A stretch of 64,000 bases of DNA, taken from contig JAKSZT010054565.1 in assembly GCA_026826555.1 (NCBI GenBank), forward strand, positions 4,579,273 to 4,643,272. The letters are read 5' to 3'. The notes under the pieces were generated by a model. That model was not told the DNA's origin and did not search any database. It saw nothing but the letters and a program-made list of their open reading frames with translations. The stretch is from Tolypeutes matacus (taxonomy: Eukaryota; Chordata; Mammalia; Cingulata; Chlamyphoridae). The position numbers were made by a program, and so were the translations under genes. Of the stretch, positions 34,490-45,860 are shown in pieces (positions within the stretch are counted from its first letter, which is position 1; each line of letters starts with the position of its first letter).

Positions 34490-35020
34490 GTCTGCAAATA
34501 AATGAAATAATTCAGTTTCCAGGACTCTTAACCTTTTCACTTGGCATAAATTGTGATCACCCAAATAAACACAGGCAGATCACATTAAAAACATATATAT
34601 ACGAAGCTCATTTATTCAAGACATTTTCCAACTCTGAAAAATACCTGCGTCTCACCAAGATAAAAACAATCTCAGCTCAGGGCTGCACACATCCATTTCT
34701 GTCTCCATCAGCTGCACATGGGGGGTGTTTTGATTCCTAATGGCCCTGATGACCTAACAGCCCCACCTCAGTTAGGTCAAAGGTCAAAGAAACCATTTTT
34801 CCTCCAATCCAAATTGGCAGAGAGAGGGTGAGATGTATGAGCAGATTGTAATGTGGTGCCAGGAATGTTTGAGCAATAATCAATTGCAAATTATGTCTTA
34901 CCAAGTTAAGAGTCAAATGGAGGGGGCTGTGGCTGAATATTTTATCAGAGCGATAATAAGAATGTAAATGACCATAAACCTTTAAAGAAATGTTTTTAAG
35001 CCTCCCAAAGAACTGCACCT
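34490..35020. promoter_or_regulatory. Candidate enhancer with DR1 nuclear-receptor site
   Basis: About 500 bases without repeat signature and of even complexity. It contains a perfect DR1 (see next entry), ACCTTTTCACTTGGC, an AATAATCAATTGCAAATTATG cluster (34875-34895), TTTATCAGAGCGATAATAAG (GATA-like, 34940-34959) and CATAAACC (forkhead-like). This combination, packed in half a kilobase, is the most convincing regulatory candidate in the window. Activity and conservation are inferred. Confidence 0.45.
34774..34786 (+). promoter_or_regulatory. Perfect DR1 (AGGTCA-A-AGGTCA)
   Basis: Two exact AGGTCA half sites with one A between them. It is the preferred site of HNF4, RXR heterodimers with PPAR, and COUP-TF. 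A third half site in reverse (TGACCT) lies at 34750-34755, 18 bases to the left. A perfect 13-base match is rare by chance, but nuclear receptor binding is inferred from motif only. Confidence 0.7.
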
Positions 35021-35675
35021 CCTAGGTGGTGCTTGAGACCTGATCTGCCATTTGGAAAGAGCCAGGGTTGGGTAAGGCAGAGGCATGTGGCTGAAGCCTC
35101 CAGAAGGGTCGGTTGTGGGTGGTGGCAGCCCGTCCAGGCCTGAGCCCTGAGACCAGGACCCCACTCTTCCCAGATGCGACCCACTAGGATGTGTGCTCCT
35201 CGGAGCTCCCAGGAAACGCCGGCCATCGCTGTCCTTTGTGCACAGAGCCCCTGCAGTGGCGGTGGCCTCCCATTCATCACGCTTGCTCACTAGGGTTATG
35301 GAGAGTTCAGCCCTCGCAAGAGAGCCATGCGGGAAGGCAGGCCGGGGCCCAGCTTGGGGAAGAGAAGAGTTTGGCTCTCAGCACTGAGAGTCAACGCTTC
35401 CTCCTAAGGCTGCTATAAGCAGGGCTCGCCTATTTCCAAGTGCAGAGCGCAATGCTGCCGCAAAATGGTATTCACAGATACAGAGATGTCCTTGGTGGGC
35501 ACAGAAGTCAATTTACAGTAGGGGGGTGGTAGCGGCTGGGACACAAAGTAAAAGTCCCCCAGGAGAGGCTCCGCTTTGGACCTCTGCCTTGCCTATGCCT
35601 TCCTGAGCTCACAGGGGAAAAAAAACGTGAATACTTATACAAGCCGTGTTTGGATTCCTCCTGCATGCAGCACAG
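35021..35675. other. Unannotated GC-richer unique sequence
   Basis: Moderate CpG content at 35100-35350, below what a CpG island would show. Overlapping chance frames on both strands; no gene recognised. Confidence 0.4.
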
Positions 35676-35679
35676 GACA

Positions 35680-35800
35680 AATTACAAAGAGCTTTCACTT
35701 CTGCTATCTCTTGATGCTCAGAACAATGCCCCCATGAGGCAGATAAGGCCAAGCAGGTAGGAAACTCCTTCTGCTTTACAGCTAAGATAGCAGGGACCTG
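35680..35800 (-). repeat. MIR fragment
   Basis: 'gagctttcacttctgctatctc', 'atgctcagaacaatgcccccatgaggcagataagg' and 'ttctgctttacagctaag' match the MIR centre in reverse orientation. Confidence 0.65.
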
Positions 35801-36335
35801 GGAGCACGCAGGGCACTTTTCACAGAGTAAGGAAACCCAGAGAGTTACAAATGAGAATGGCGACGATGTCAGCACATGGCGTGTGTAAGGGACTATACGT
35901 GTGGAGAGAATATAGAAAAGAGTGTTTCCGATGAATGACAGAAAGATGACGTCCTTTGTGGATGGGGGTGGGGTAACGGCCCAAATCCAGGCCGGGTCTG
36001 CCGGTCACTATTTTGAGACCCCCACTGCATTTGCAGCAGGACTGGTGGCATTAGGGAGTCGGTCAGTGGCTGAGCTTAGGAGGCTTAGGGCTAATGGCCA
36101 CCCTGTGCCTGGAGTAAAAAGGTGAGCTGGACCTTGAGGTGGAGCCAGCTGATGGCCAGCATACATGTCAGTCTGGCCCTATGAGCCATTTTGCACTCAA
36201 GGGCTAAGAGGAGAGCAATATTCCAGAATCCAGTCTTTCACCTTAGCTCATCAAGGACACTTGCTTTCTACTGAACTCACCAACCAGCACAGCACTCAGG
36301 GAGCTTGTGCCAAAGCTACAAGGACATAAACATAC
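35801..36335. other. Unannotated unique sequence
   Basis: A plus-strand frame 35922-36125 has no known domain. No repeat recognised. Confidence 0.4.
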
Positions 36336-36339
36336 CCCT

Positions 36340-36445
36340 AGCTTCCCACCTCATGGGTGGCTGTGAGGCTTAGCCAGATCATCCTCGTAAAGATGGGCAA
36401 AGCGTCTGACACCCAGTCAGCGCAACCAGTGGTAGCTGTTAGATT
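36340..36445 (+). repeat. MIR 3' half
   Basis: 'tcccacctcatgggtggctgtgaggcttagccagatcatcctcgtaaag' and 'caaagcgtctgacacccagtcagcgc' are the forward MIR 3' half, with 'gtggtagctgttagattatt' at its end. Confidence 0.7.
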
Positions 36446-36795
36446 ATTTGCAGCTCTCTCATTGCTTCTCAAAGTCCAACTGTAGGTGGGCTGTGGGCTG
36501 CTGGGGTGATGGGTGAATGAGGCTGGAAAGCCTGGGGTCCCCCTCCACAATTGTATCTGCTCCCTGCAATAATGGAGACTGTCCTCCTGCCAAGGAGATG
36601 GGGAGACCTCCAGGAAATCCAACCCAAAACTTTCTGTTGAATGCTCTGACTATTCGCCTGCCTTAGCAATGGGCATTTTCAGGATCAAATAAGCCAGTAC
36701 AGGGGAGTCCTACTTTGCCAAGATCACCCTTCCTGGAGTTACTATCCTCATGTGTCCCACTGTCCCAGCTGCACCTAACTGGAGCCCACAGGTGG
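36446..36795. other. Unannotated unique sequence
   Basis: Nothing recognised. Confidence 0.35.
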
Positions 36796-36799
36796 GGAG

Positions 36800-37340
36800 C
36801 ATCCTTACCTTAGGGCTCTAATTACACTTATTCCAGCTTCTGCTGAGTGATTACTTGTCTTTCTCTAAGCCCCATTTTTCCCAGAGCATTTTCTTGATGT
36901 TATTAGAGCTGTCTATAAAATATGAATCCCAATTCCATGATAGTCATAAAAGCCATAAAATTCTATGCCTGCCATGAAAATATTACATGATTTATTTTTG
37001 TGTGAAGTACATATTAAATCTCAGTCCTGGAATAGGAGTTTGGCTCTTCACCATCACAAACTTTTAATAACACACACTTTGCCTTAAATTGCTATTATTT
37101 TAAGTTTCTTTCTTCATTTTACAATAGCTCTCATTTCAAAATAGGATCAGAAAATAGTCCTGATCTTATTTATAGGTTAAAGTTACTATTCACTGTAGCT
37201 TAAATTTTTCCTCTCTTTTTATGGCATTCATTTTTGTTTTATATGTTTCATGATTTGTGCATTGGATTTGGTTTGTTTTATGCCAAGTGCCTTTGGAGAA
37301 ATATCAGGTGATTAAGCAAACCCTTAGACGATGGGTTTGA
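36800..37340. promoter_or_regulatory. Candidate conserved non-coding element
   Basis: AT-rich unique block of even complexity with CTGAGTGATTAC, TAAAATTCTATGCC, CATGATTTATTTTTG, CTTTTAATAACAC and AGGTGATTAAG cores and no repeat match that I know. It has the same texture as 16.7 and 20.9 kb. Confidence 0.3.
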
Positions 37341-37536
37341 TACAGCCATCCCCCGGGTCACAGGGTGGATCTGCATAAATCCACACAACTGAACACATGG
37401 CTGGAATTGAGAGGAAGGAAGTGGAATTGGGGTGAGTGGAGGAGAGGGAGAAAATATTGATAATATCTCTTTCCTTTCCTGAAAACTTATAAGTTGAGCC
37501 ATAAGAATTTTCCTGGAAATCACTGATGTAGGGACA

Positions 37537-37558
37537 CCCCCCCCCCCCAAAAAAAAAA
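37537..37558. repeat. C12-A10 homopolymer junction
   Basis: Twelve C followed at once by ten A. Such a junction is prone to polymerase slip and sequencing error; local indels should be treated with care. Confidence 0.95.
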
Positions 37559-40435
37559 GAGAGGCTTGTTAGAGGGATGGATTCACACAGGTGAATCAGG
37601 TAGAGAACAACACTAGTCTGCTGGGCTGTGCAGCTCACCTTGCAAGTGTTAAAGGATATTAGGATGGAATGCAAGAATCAGGTGTAGTCTGCTGGAGAAG
37701 AACCAGGACTTGAGTTGGTCCTTGGAGAACAAGAGGAATCTGGAAAGGCAGAGGAGAGAAGACAAAGCCAGGTGGAGAAGTAGAGGCTTCATAGAGAAGC
37801 TAAGGGTGGCATCCAGGTAGGCATAGCTCTGGCAGTACCAAGCCCCAACCCAAATCACCAAATCACCATTTGCCAGCTTTTCTGCCCGTAGACCCACACT
37901 GCATTTCAAACAAAATCAAGGGTAGAAGGGAGATTGATTTTCAGCCTGGAGGATATGTGTGACATTTGGAATGAGTTGAAACTGATCTAAGAGATTTTCA
38001 TTTCAAAAGATACCTGACATGATGTGTCGATGGGGTGTTTCACACACCTCATCAGAGTTCAAAGAGGCAGCCATGGGAATGGCATTTCCAAGGTGGGGAG
38101 CAGATGTGTAGAACTGGAGCAGGAGGGGGGTCTTGGCCTCTTCTGACTTGGCCCACCCACCTTTTGCCATACCATGGAGGCAAAGCAATGTGTTTGATCC
38201 AGGCAGCCCTTGGGTCTGCAGCATCTTGGTTTGGGTACAAAGAAGGTATTTTTTTAATATCATATTCCCCTGACCCATTCTTTCATATCCCTTAAGCATG
38301 GGGCATGGAATCATTCATCCCAGAATCATTTGATGCTCCAGTAATATAACTAATGAGAAATTGCCAAGCCCAGTGGCTCTGATTCCATTCAGACCCACTA
38401 GCCTGCCCCATCCCTAGAGCACTCCTGTCATAGCTTGGGTTCCACCTAAAGCAAAGACGGGGACAAAAGCTCATTTGCTACTACCTTGTTAGGGAACGCA
38501 AACCCAGGAAACAAACAGGAGGGCCAAGGAGATTGAGGCAAGACAGATTGGAGAGCCAATATGAGAATGCAGTTTTATCTAGCTGGTCACCTCTGAGTGC
38601 AACTGATTGCTTAGCCTTGTAGGTCTGTCATCTGAGAAACCCACATAAAACCGTATCTCAAGACAGTCCATTGGCACAGGATTAAAGGGAGACAAACTTA
38701 GAAAGAAAATATCCACCCATGGGTCAAAGATTTGCTCCATAGGCCATTAAGTCTCCCACCTTTCTGAGCTGTGCAAGTGTGGGCAAGCATGGGCATTGAG
38801 TGAGGTCGCAAGGCATTCCACAACTTGTAGGCTCATAGGGGTGTGTGATGCTGTCATTTGAAGCAGCAGCTGTGAAGAGACAGGTGAGACCAAGAGGATC
38901 CGAAAGGGTGCATGGGAGTAGTCTGGAGTAATCCTCTGGACTGGGAGAGCCTGCCCTGCATCCATTCACCCCCAATGCAGATTTTAAAAGCCTTGAGTGC
39001 CAGGCAACCTCTCCCTCCAAATCCCCCCAGCCTGTGGGTTCGGGTGGAGACCTTTGCTCCCCTCAGGCCATCCTGCCTTGCAAGGTTGTTGGAGTTACTG
39101 CCACAGAATCCCCAGGTCCAGCACTTCAGGGAGAAAGCAGCCAGCACAGCACCTACATTTGCTTTAAAGCAGAGGAAGAATCCCCAGGAAGCTGCCTGGC
39201 TCTGGAAGGCAAGACAATTCTGCTTTCCAACCATAGCCAATGAGTATCCTTTCAATATGAAAATATGTACCAAATTGGTTCCACAAATTTAATAAATAAA
39301 TCCTAAGATTAGTTTTTATAAAAATCATATGCCAACCAAATCACATTTTTTAAAATCATGGAGACAAGAACCAAGAGAATTTTGAGGGTTCTTTGCAAAC
39401 TTGAATTATGCCACCTCTTCAAGTAAAAAATCATAAAAAGTAACAAGCTAAAACAAGGGAAAATTGTCAAGAAGAACTAGAGACCGAGGTAGATATCAGA
39501 CATGCTTCTAGTCTGATGTTTTCCAAAGAGCCTCTCTTGATGAGTGGCAGTTGAAAAGACAAAAGGTAGGAGGCATCTGGAAAAATATTAAGAGTTTTGT
39601 GAAAGAAAATCAATCAAAGATACACAAACCTGATTAGGAAAAGAAAAAATGTATGCTGTAATATATAGAGCAGCCCCTGTGAACTGGTGGCTGATTCCTA
39701 TAAGATTAAAGGAAATAACCCGAGGCTGGATTTCCTTCTCCTTTCATTCAGTACTAGCATCCCCACCTGGAAGCTTCTTCCTCCTGGCTTCAAGCAATTT
39801 ACTGAGAAAGAATATTTTTGCTGCTAAATGATCTCGCTCCCCAGTGGCTCCTGCAGCCACTAACTCTGAAGAAAATGACCTCACTGGAGAACTGATGGAT
39901 TGAAACTTAGGTATTCAAGAGGCCCTCACTTGGAGCCCATGCCCCACTTCGCTGTCTGCTTGTGTGATTTTGAAAAGGGGCCAGTCCTGAAATGGAAAGT
40001 TAGGGCAAGAAGAAAGGTTCCTGGTCTCCTTTGAGACCCTCAATTGTAGAGAAGACCCTGTTTTTGCCCAAGCCAGGGAGAGAGGATGTCTACATTTAAG
40101 TATCTCATTGCTTAGCTTTGATGTTGTAAATCAAGGAGATGTCAACAAAAACAACATGCCAGGCTAAGAAGAAAAAGCAGGGTGGTGATTTACAGAAAAC
40201 CTTTGCCTCTCTGGTGGCTCTCAGGCCTGAAGTGCAGGAAGTGGGAGCAGTTGGAACCCCTGACACCAGGCCTCCACTCCAGGCTTAGCAGAGCGCAGCC
40301 GCTGAAAAGCATGTTCCTGATAAAATGGCTTCTGCAGTTACAAGAACCACCTGCTTCGGAATTCCAAATGGCTAAGGTACCGGGTGCTGGCAGGTGTTTC
40401 TCGTTCCAGCTAGCTCTGCTCTCAGATGGCTGCTG
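37559..40435. other. Unannotated unique sequence
   Basis: No gene or firm repeat. A MIR-like scrap may lie at about 39930-40000 ('gctgtctgcttgtgtgattttgaaaag'). Pairs of sense and antisense frames at 38003-38314 and 38854-39292 (139 and 126 codons) overlap each other and show no domain. An AGTGGCT-CCTGC-AGCCACT inverted repeat lies at about 39842-39860. Confidence 0.4.
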
Positions 40436-40439
40436 ATGG

Positions 40440-40620
40440 ACATGTCACTTGCTTTAACATTCAAGTCAACAGAATTCCAAGGGCCTTTTGCTCTATATGC
40501 TGTTATTTTGATCCCTAAATTCAATGAACAATATGAACAGATGTGGGAAATTAATGAAAGCTGTTAACAGCTACTTCTGCTTTTGTTCAATCAAAAAATG
40601 GAAACACCCCTCTCCCCCAT
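40440..40620. promoter_or_regulatory. Candidate conserved non-coding element
   Basis: Unique block with TTTTGATCC, CAATGAACAATATG, GGGAAATTAATG and AGCTGTTAACAGCT (a perfect 14-base palindrome, 40559-40572). No repeat signature. Confidence 0.35.
40559..40572. repeat. 14-bp perfect palindrome AGCTGTTAACAGCT
   Basis: The sequence equals its own reverse complement and is centred on GTTAAC. It lies inside a candidate enhancer and could be a dimer site; two CAGCT/AGCTG E-box-like ends frame it. Confidence 0.85.
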
Positions 40621-42780
40621 CCTTTACAACTCATTTTACTTATAGGAAGTCATCTGACTGGTTTGGGTAGCCTTTTCAGTCTAAACTTGTATATGTCTAC
40701 TCTGCATTCATGTCCACGTCCCCTCGGGGCTGGCTACCCATGGCCTTGGTGGGACAGTGCCCCTCACCCCCAATGCCCGTTTGCACTGGTGGGTAATCAC
40801 ACAGTGTCAAAACAGACACACTAGTTAGTCAGCTGCTCTTCCTCTCCCAGTAAATTAAATACATGATAAAAGATTACCTCTTACATTTATCATATCAAGA
40901 TTTTGCATTTCTGCCTTTTTTCTCTTTTTAAATAGGAACAAAGATCTCATATACATTTTCTAATTTATTACATAGTATTTATTATAGGCAAAGAAGTCTG
41001 CCTAATCATAACTCATTAAAATCACATATTATTCACAATAACCCACCACTGAAGACTCGTCATGTTAGCAGGAAAGAACAGAAAGTGTTTTTAAAATGAA
41101 ACTTCATTTCAAGCATTTCCCTTTGGAGACAGTCCAACATGTTAAAGGGTGGAATGTGTAATAAAATAACTTGGTTAAGAAAATTTGCCAGTGAAAAAAG
41201 ATAAAAGAAGAAGAAAACAATACCAGGAGCTCTAAAAGACTTTGCTAAAAATGAAGAACTCTGTGACCAAACAGGGTCATTGTTTTTAACTCTACCCTAA
41301 TGACAAAGGAAAAAAAAAACAAAAAAAACAGGCCAAGAACTTAACCATTCCCCTCTCTCTTAATTTTAGTCATTATTCCTTTCCATCCCCCAGCACGGGA
41401 TTATAACTCATAGGTGTCTTGTTAGCTGAATGAAGCAGTTCTTTGGCTTCCCTCATGTTCCAACCAGATCTGAATTTTCAGATCGTTATTATATGCACAA
41501 AGAGGCAACAGTGTAGCATTTGTAATTCTCACAAATGTCACCCCATCCGCAGCAGGCCATCGGGATGAAGTTATGAATACTCAGTTTGCTGAGTGAGATG
41601 ATTCTGGCATCAGCTCCGTGGCATTTTCCACATGTTTAGCCTGAAAGAAGACATTTGTTTGGACTATATGCTTCTGTGTACTTTTTTAATGCAATAAAAT
41701 TGACAGATGACTCCTTTTTGCAACAGGTTTGGAGAAAGAAAATGTTGTGGCTTTCCCCTCCCCCTTTCTTCCTGGATGGCTGTTTAGACAGCAGTCTTAA
41801 AAAATCACTAGTCACTAAAGTCCCTCATGCCCATTTCATATTGTGTTGATTCATATTAAATTCATGACAACAAAAAAGCAACTTGAGGCACTTTTGGAAA
41901 TGACCGCTCTTTAGTGCGCCTCTCCTTCCTGGGGGCTCGGGGGCCCAGCGCCCATAAAGCTGCCTGCTGTCTTGTGTCATGAAAAGAAACAGCTTTGCCT
42001 GGGAATGCCATTACTGTGTAATGAGGCATGCAGCAAAATATACCTTCAGCAGCCACTTGATGAAGGCTTGCTGACACACCAGACCAGACAGAAATGTTTT
42101 TTTGTATGTTCTTCCTTATTTTGTCCATCAATCACATCATTAGTCAAAGCAGACAGGCCTGTCAGCTGGGCCCAGATGCGGAGTGGCAGGCGATCGGCGG
42201 ACAGGTGTTCCAGCTCCCCCAAAACGAAATCCTGAAATGAGAAAGGAGCCAGGACCTTGTTTCCAGGGTTGGAATGCCAAAGAGAGGGAGAAGACGCCGA
42301 GGGGAGAAGCTCAGAAGCGGAGGTCTCAGAAGTTGACCACCCTGGCTCCCAGGTGTAGCCTCATTGATCCAGAATGGGGACTCGATTTAGAAAAGGTCAA
42401 GGGAATCAAGAACAGAGTCCACTCATTTCTTGTGGTCAGCGATGTCTTTAAACATAATTTTCAAAAACAGGAAAGAAAGGAAACTTCCTCAGTGCTGTTC
42501 TTCAATATCCCTAAAGCATAAAATGAGGTTGGATGGGAGGTTGGCTGCCTTGAGCCACCCCAACCCACCAGAGCCATCCACCTGATGCTGGTTCCAAATT
42601 GCTAACATTTCAACAGCCTGGCTCATTTCTAGGAAAATAAGCTACCCCCCACCCCTGGTGGAGGCTGCCCTGCCTTGACAACGCATCCTAGAGTTTCCTG
42701 CTTTCTGGCATTGTTTTTGCTATGCTCTCCGCCTGGAACTTAACAGGTTAAAGAAACCAACCATATGGAGCCATCTTCAA
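40621..42780. other. Unique AT-rich sequence with enhancer-like parts
   Basis: No gene. Blocks at 41540-41720 (with GCTGAGTGAGATG, half of a MAF/AP-1-like site) and 41840-42100 (with GTCATGAAAAG, TGTGTAATGAGGC) have no repeat signature and look conserved in texture. An A-rich tract interrupted by C lies at 41309-41329. Frames at 41862-42131 and 42183-42521 show no domain. Confidence 0.35.
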
Positions 42781-42839
42781 TGGTTAATTTCTAGCTTTTC
42801 AAGCAAGCCCTGAAATGAATTAGTGTAATGAGCTCATTG

Positions 42840-42863
42840 CTTGGTTACCTCCTGGTAACCAAG
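42840..42863. promoter_or_regulatory. Perfect 10-4-10 inverted repeat, RFX X-box-like
   Basis: CTTGGTTACC (42840-42849) and GGTAACCAAG (42854-42863) are exact reverse complements around TCCT. The GTTACC...GGTAAC core is like the RFX X-box (GTTNCC N GGNAAC), although the 4-base spacer is one or two longer than usual. It sits in unique AT-rich sequence with TAATGAG and CTAATTGG cores at its sides. RFX binding is inferred. Confidence 0.6.
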
Positions 42864-42974
42864 AAGGACTAGCTAATTGGGCCTCCCCCACCCCCTCCAT
42901 TTCCACCAGTGTCCAAGGTAATGCTTTGTGATGGTCCAGCTGAATTGTGGTTTTAATATGCACTATTTGGTTTT

Positions 42975-43380
42975 CATTCTTAAAGTAGATTTTGTTTTTG
43001 CAAAACAGTTTTAGGTTTACAGAAAAAATTGAGCAGATAGTACAGAGTTCCCGTATCCCCCATTTTCCCTATTATTAGTACCTTACAATAGTATTGTGCA
43101 TTTGTTACAATAAATGAACCAATATTGTAAGTTATCATTAACCAAAGCACATGCCCTGTTCAGCTTTCAGTTTCCACCTACTGTCCTTTTTCTGTCCCAG
43201 GATCCCGTCTGGGACATCACATTACATTTAGTCATCGCGTCTCCTTCGGCTCATCTTGGCTACAACAATTTCTCAGACTTCCCTTGTTTTTAATGACCTT
43301 GACAGTCCTAAGGAATATTAGCATACATCTATTTTTATGTCGTTTGGTTTTGAAAATTTAGAATGCACATGTATGTGCGA
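42975..43380 (-). mobile_element. Old L1 3' UTR fragment (L1MA/L1MB type)
   Basis: 'tgcaaaacagttttaggtttacag', 'aaaattgagcagatagtacag', 'ttcccgtatcccccattttccc', 'acaatagtattgtgcatttgttac', 'cacattacatttagtcatcgcg' and 'tttttaatgaccttgacag' are the reverse complement of the L1 3' UTR, in order. Confidence 0.9.
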
Positions 43381-44405
43381 TTCAAGTTCCTTTACACTTC
43401 AATAAATAACAGAACTGCAACAAAGTGGGGAGGGCAAGCATTGGGAGGGGTGGAAGGGAAGGAATTAGGACCACCGAAAGGTCAGGAGTCTTTATACTAC
43501 ACCAGGGAGAAGATTCCACCGCCCCAATCTTTCCCAGAGTTGACCTTTGCGAAGATATGCTGAGCAGGAAGGGGGCGATACCTGATACAAGATTCAAACC
43601 CACACTTCCACCTTTAACTGAGAATTAAACCTGCAGATATTTCCTCTGGGGTTTCCAAAAGGAAAGCAAGCACATCATTAATCTCACCAGCCCTTAGATG
43701 CCACCATCACCTGATTCCATTTATCTGGAGCAATGTTTGAGTTGACTGGGAGGCTGTGGCAGCATCAAGCTAGGGTGACGTGAGGGAGTGAACCCCAAGA
43801 GGACAAGGGCTGTGGCTCATCTGGGACCTGGGTTCACCCCTCTCCCAGGCCTGTGGTGGTGTGGAAATCCACTGATTGGCAGCCGCTTCTCAGGCCCTCC
43901 CTTCTTCCTCTGCCTTTCCTGATTTCTCCCCTCTCACCTTTTCCATCTGCACAACACTCAGAGCGGCTGGGGAAGAAAGAGGCGTGCAGGTTGGAGGAAC
44001 GTATGGTCACTTTTGCTGATTAAGAAAGACCATTCACTTCTTTCCCCTGTCTCAAGATCTAATCTAGGGAAGAAATAGTGTCTCTTAAAGGACCGGCAAT
44101 TACAAGACAGCAAAGCAAGCACACAGCAGCTTGGGATGCGTCGCATTCTACCAAGAGCTTGGACGCGGTATGTAATGTTGTTAAATTACACTTTACAATT
44201 CATCCTTGCAAGTACCCCAAGTTTTCCAGCCCGTACACATGTTTTATGAGCCTGCCTTTCACCCAGAAGGTCTACAGAAAGTAAAATAAATGAATCCAAT
44301 GCTCTGTTCAGCTCGGATCATCTGGCACTTATTCTTAGAGAGGACAAGTGACAATTTGAAAGCTCTGCTCACACTGCAGGAAGTTTCATGCCTGAGGTGC
44401 AGTGT
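43381..44405. other. Unannotated unique sequence
   Basis: No gene or clear repeat. Chance frames only. Confidence 0.4.
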
Positions 44406-44409
44406 GTGA

Positions 44410-44515
44410 CCAATCAATCAAATCAATTAGTCAATTGTACAGAGTACCTACTGGGTGCTGGGCCAAACAGAAAGACTGGTTGCTGTCCTCAGGAAGTTTA
44501 TAACATAGTTGGGAC
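44410..44515 (-). repeat. Possible L2 tail, reverse orientation
   Basis: 'cagagtacctactgggtgctgggcc' and 'gttgctgtcctcaggaagtttataa' resemble the reverse L2 tail (gagcacctactatgtgcc...ccctgccctcaaggagctta). Confidence 0.55.
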
Positions 44516-45730
44516 TGCATCCCCTCTCCCTGCTCAGGATGGCTGATTAGGTAGGGGAGTTCCTCTGGCTGAAAGTGGAACACAGAATACCCAAGGCAGG
44601 TGTCCATGGCTCCTGGTTTTAGGGTCAGGCAGGGTCAGGGCTGTATTGAGCTTTGAGAAAAAAGAACAAGGTAAGATGGTTGGAAGAGAGGGATGGGGCA
44701 GGGTAGGCGGAGAGAGAAAGAGAGAAGAAGGAAAGTTAGGAATAATCAATCCAAGAATAAATATGAAACCAGGTAGCTTCAGAGAACAGGTGGCCCTGTT
44801 TCCTGATTGCATCATCCCAATTCTTGTTTCTCTCCTGCTGCCCAGGGCTATTTCCTACCCATGTTTCCTGTGTTTCCTGGGAAATACCCATACATCCTTC
44901 CAACTAATCCCCATTCTTGCTTAAGCAAGCTTGGACGGGGGTTGTTTTCTACACACAAAGTACCCTTTATTAAGATCACACCTACCAAATGGGTCTTAAA
45001 TATAGGAAGTGTCCCCTAAGTTAGAGAAAAGAGGGATCATTGTGAAAGGAGACATCAGACCTTTAAAGACATGGGTTTTATAAGTGCTGAAAGACTCGGA
45101 TAATCAGAGAAGAAAAGGTTACTCACATTTAGAACACTGAACATAAATGTGATGTCCCATTAGTGGCATCTACTGTCGCCCTCAAAAGTTACTGTTAAAA
45201 AGTGATTTTTTAAGTCAAAGAAATGAATGATTATCTCAGCTTCTACACACACACAGGCATACTGCCATTTCAGAGGCTTCCCAAAAGACACATCCGCCTC
45301 CATCCAATTCCGTGTCCTCACTGTCTCTCAGATAGTTAGAGATGGGTGATGTTAACAGACTTTCCTTATCCTCAAGCAGCGTTTTCCTCTGCCTTTCTCC
45401 CCAAGGGAACACATTTTAGGGGGGAAATGTTAATTTCAATAGAATATGACACAAATGATACTAATAGGGCAAATGTGTGGTTCCAGTGAACAAGATTCTC
45501 TGTTTGTTGTGTGTGTGCGCACACGTGTGTGTGAGAGACTTGGTTTAGTGAGGTACCTAAGAGCAGGAGACCTCCAGCTGGGGAAAGTACACTGGACTGA
45601 AATATTTGTCCACTTTTAGAAGCCACCTTTGATGTCTAGCAGAGGAAAAGGAATGCCCTGTCTTCCTTCATATTACCTTGTCCTAGACCAAGGAAGGAGG
45701 ACCTAGTGGGAGTAGCAGCTCTGGTGATAT
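44516..45730. other. Unannotated sequence with purine-rich tract
   Basis: A purine-rich tract lies at 44680-44735. 45020-45240 has an enhancer-like texture. A GTGTGTGCGCACACGTGTGTGTG alternating tract lies at 45510-45532, with a local GTGCGCAC palindrome. No gene. Confidence 0.4.
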
Positions 45731-45734
45731 TCCC

Positions 45735-45860
45735 AGGTAATGCTGGCACTTGTGGAGCATTGTCTCATCCTCCCACAGACCATGCAAAGTGGGGTCTTTA
45801 TTGCCATTTACGTATGAAGCCCAGGAAGCCTAAGCAACTGTCAAGAGGGTGTAGCATCTG
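45735..45860 (-). repeat. MIR fragment
   Basis: 'gcacttgtggagcattgtctcatcctcccacag' and 'ggggtctttattgccatttacgtatgaagcccaggaagcctaagcaactg' match MIR in reverse orientation. Confidence 0.6.

Noticed and set aside
35100..35420. Possible CpG island
   Set aside because: CpG density by eye is too low and the stretch is too short.
38854..39292. Overlapping 139- and 126-codon frames on opposite strands
   Set aside because: Mutual antisense frames in GC-rich sequence are a usual chance effect; no domain.
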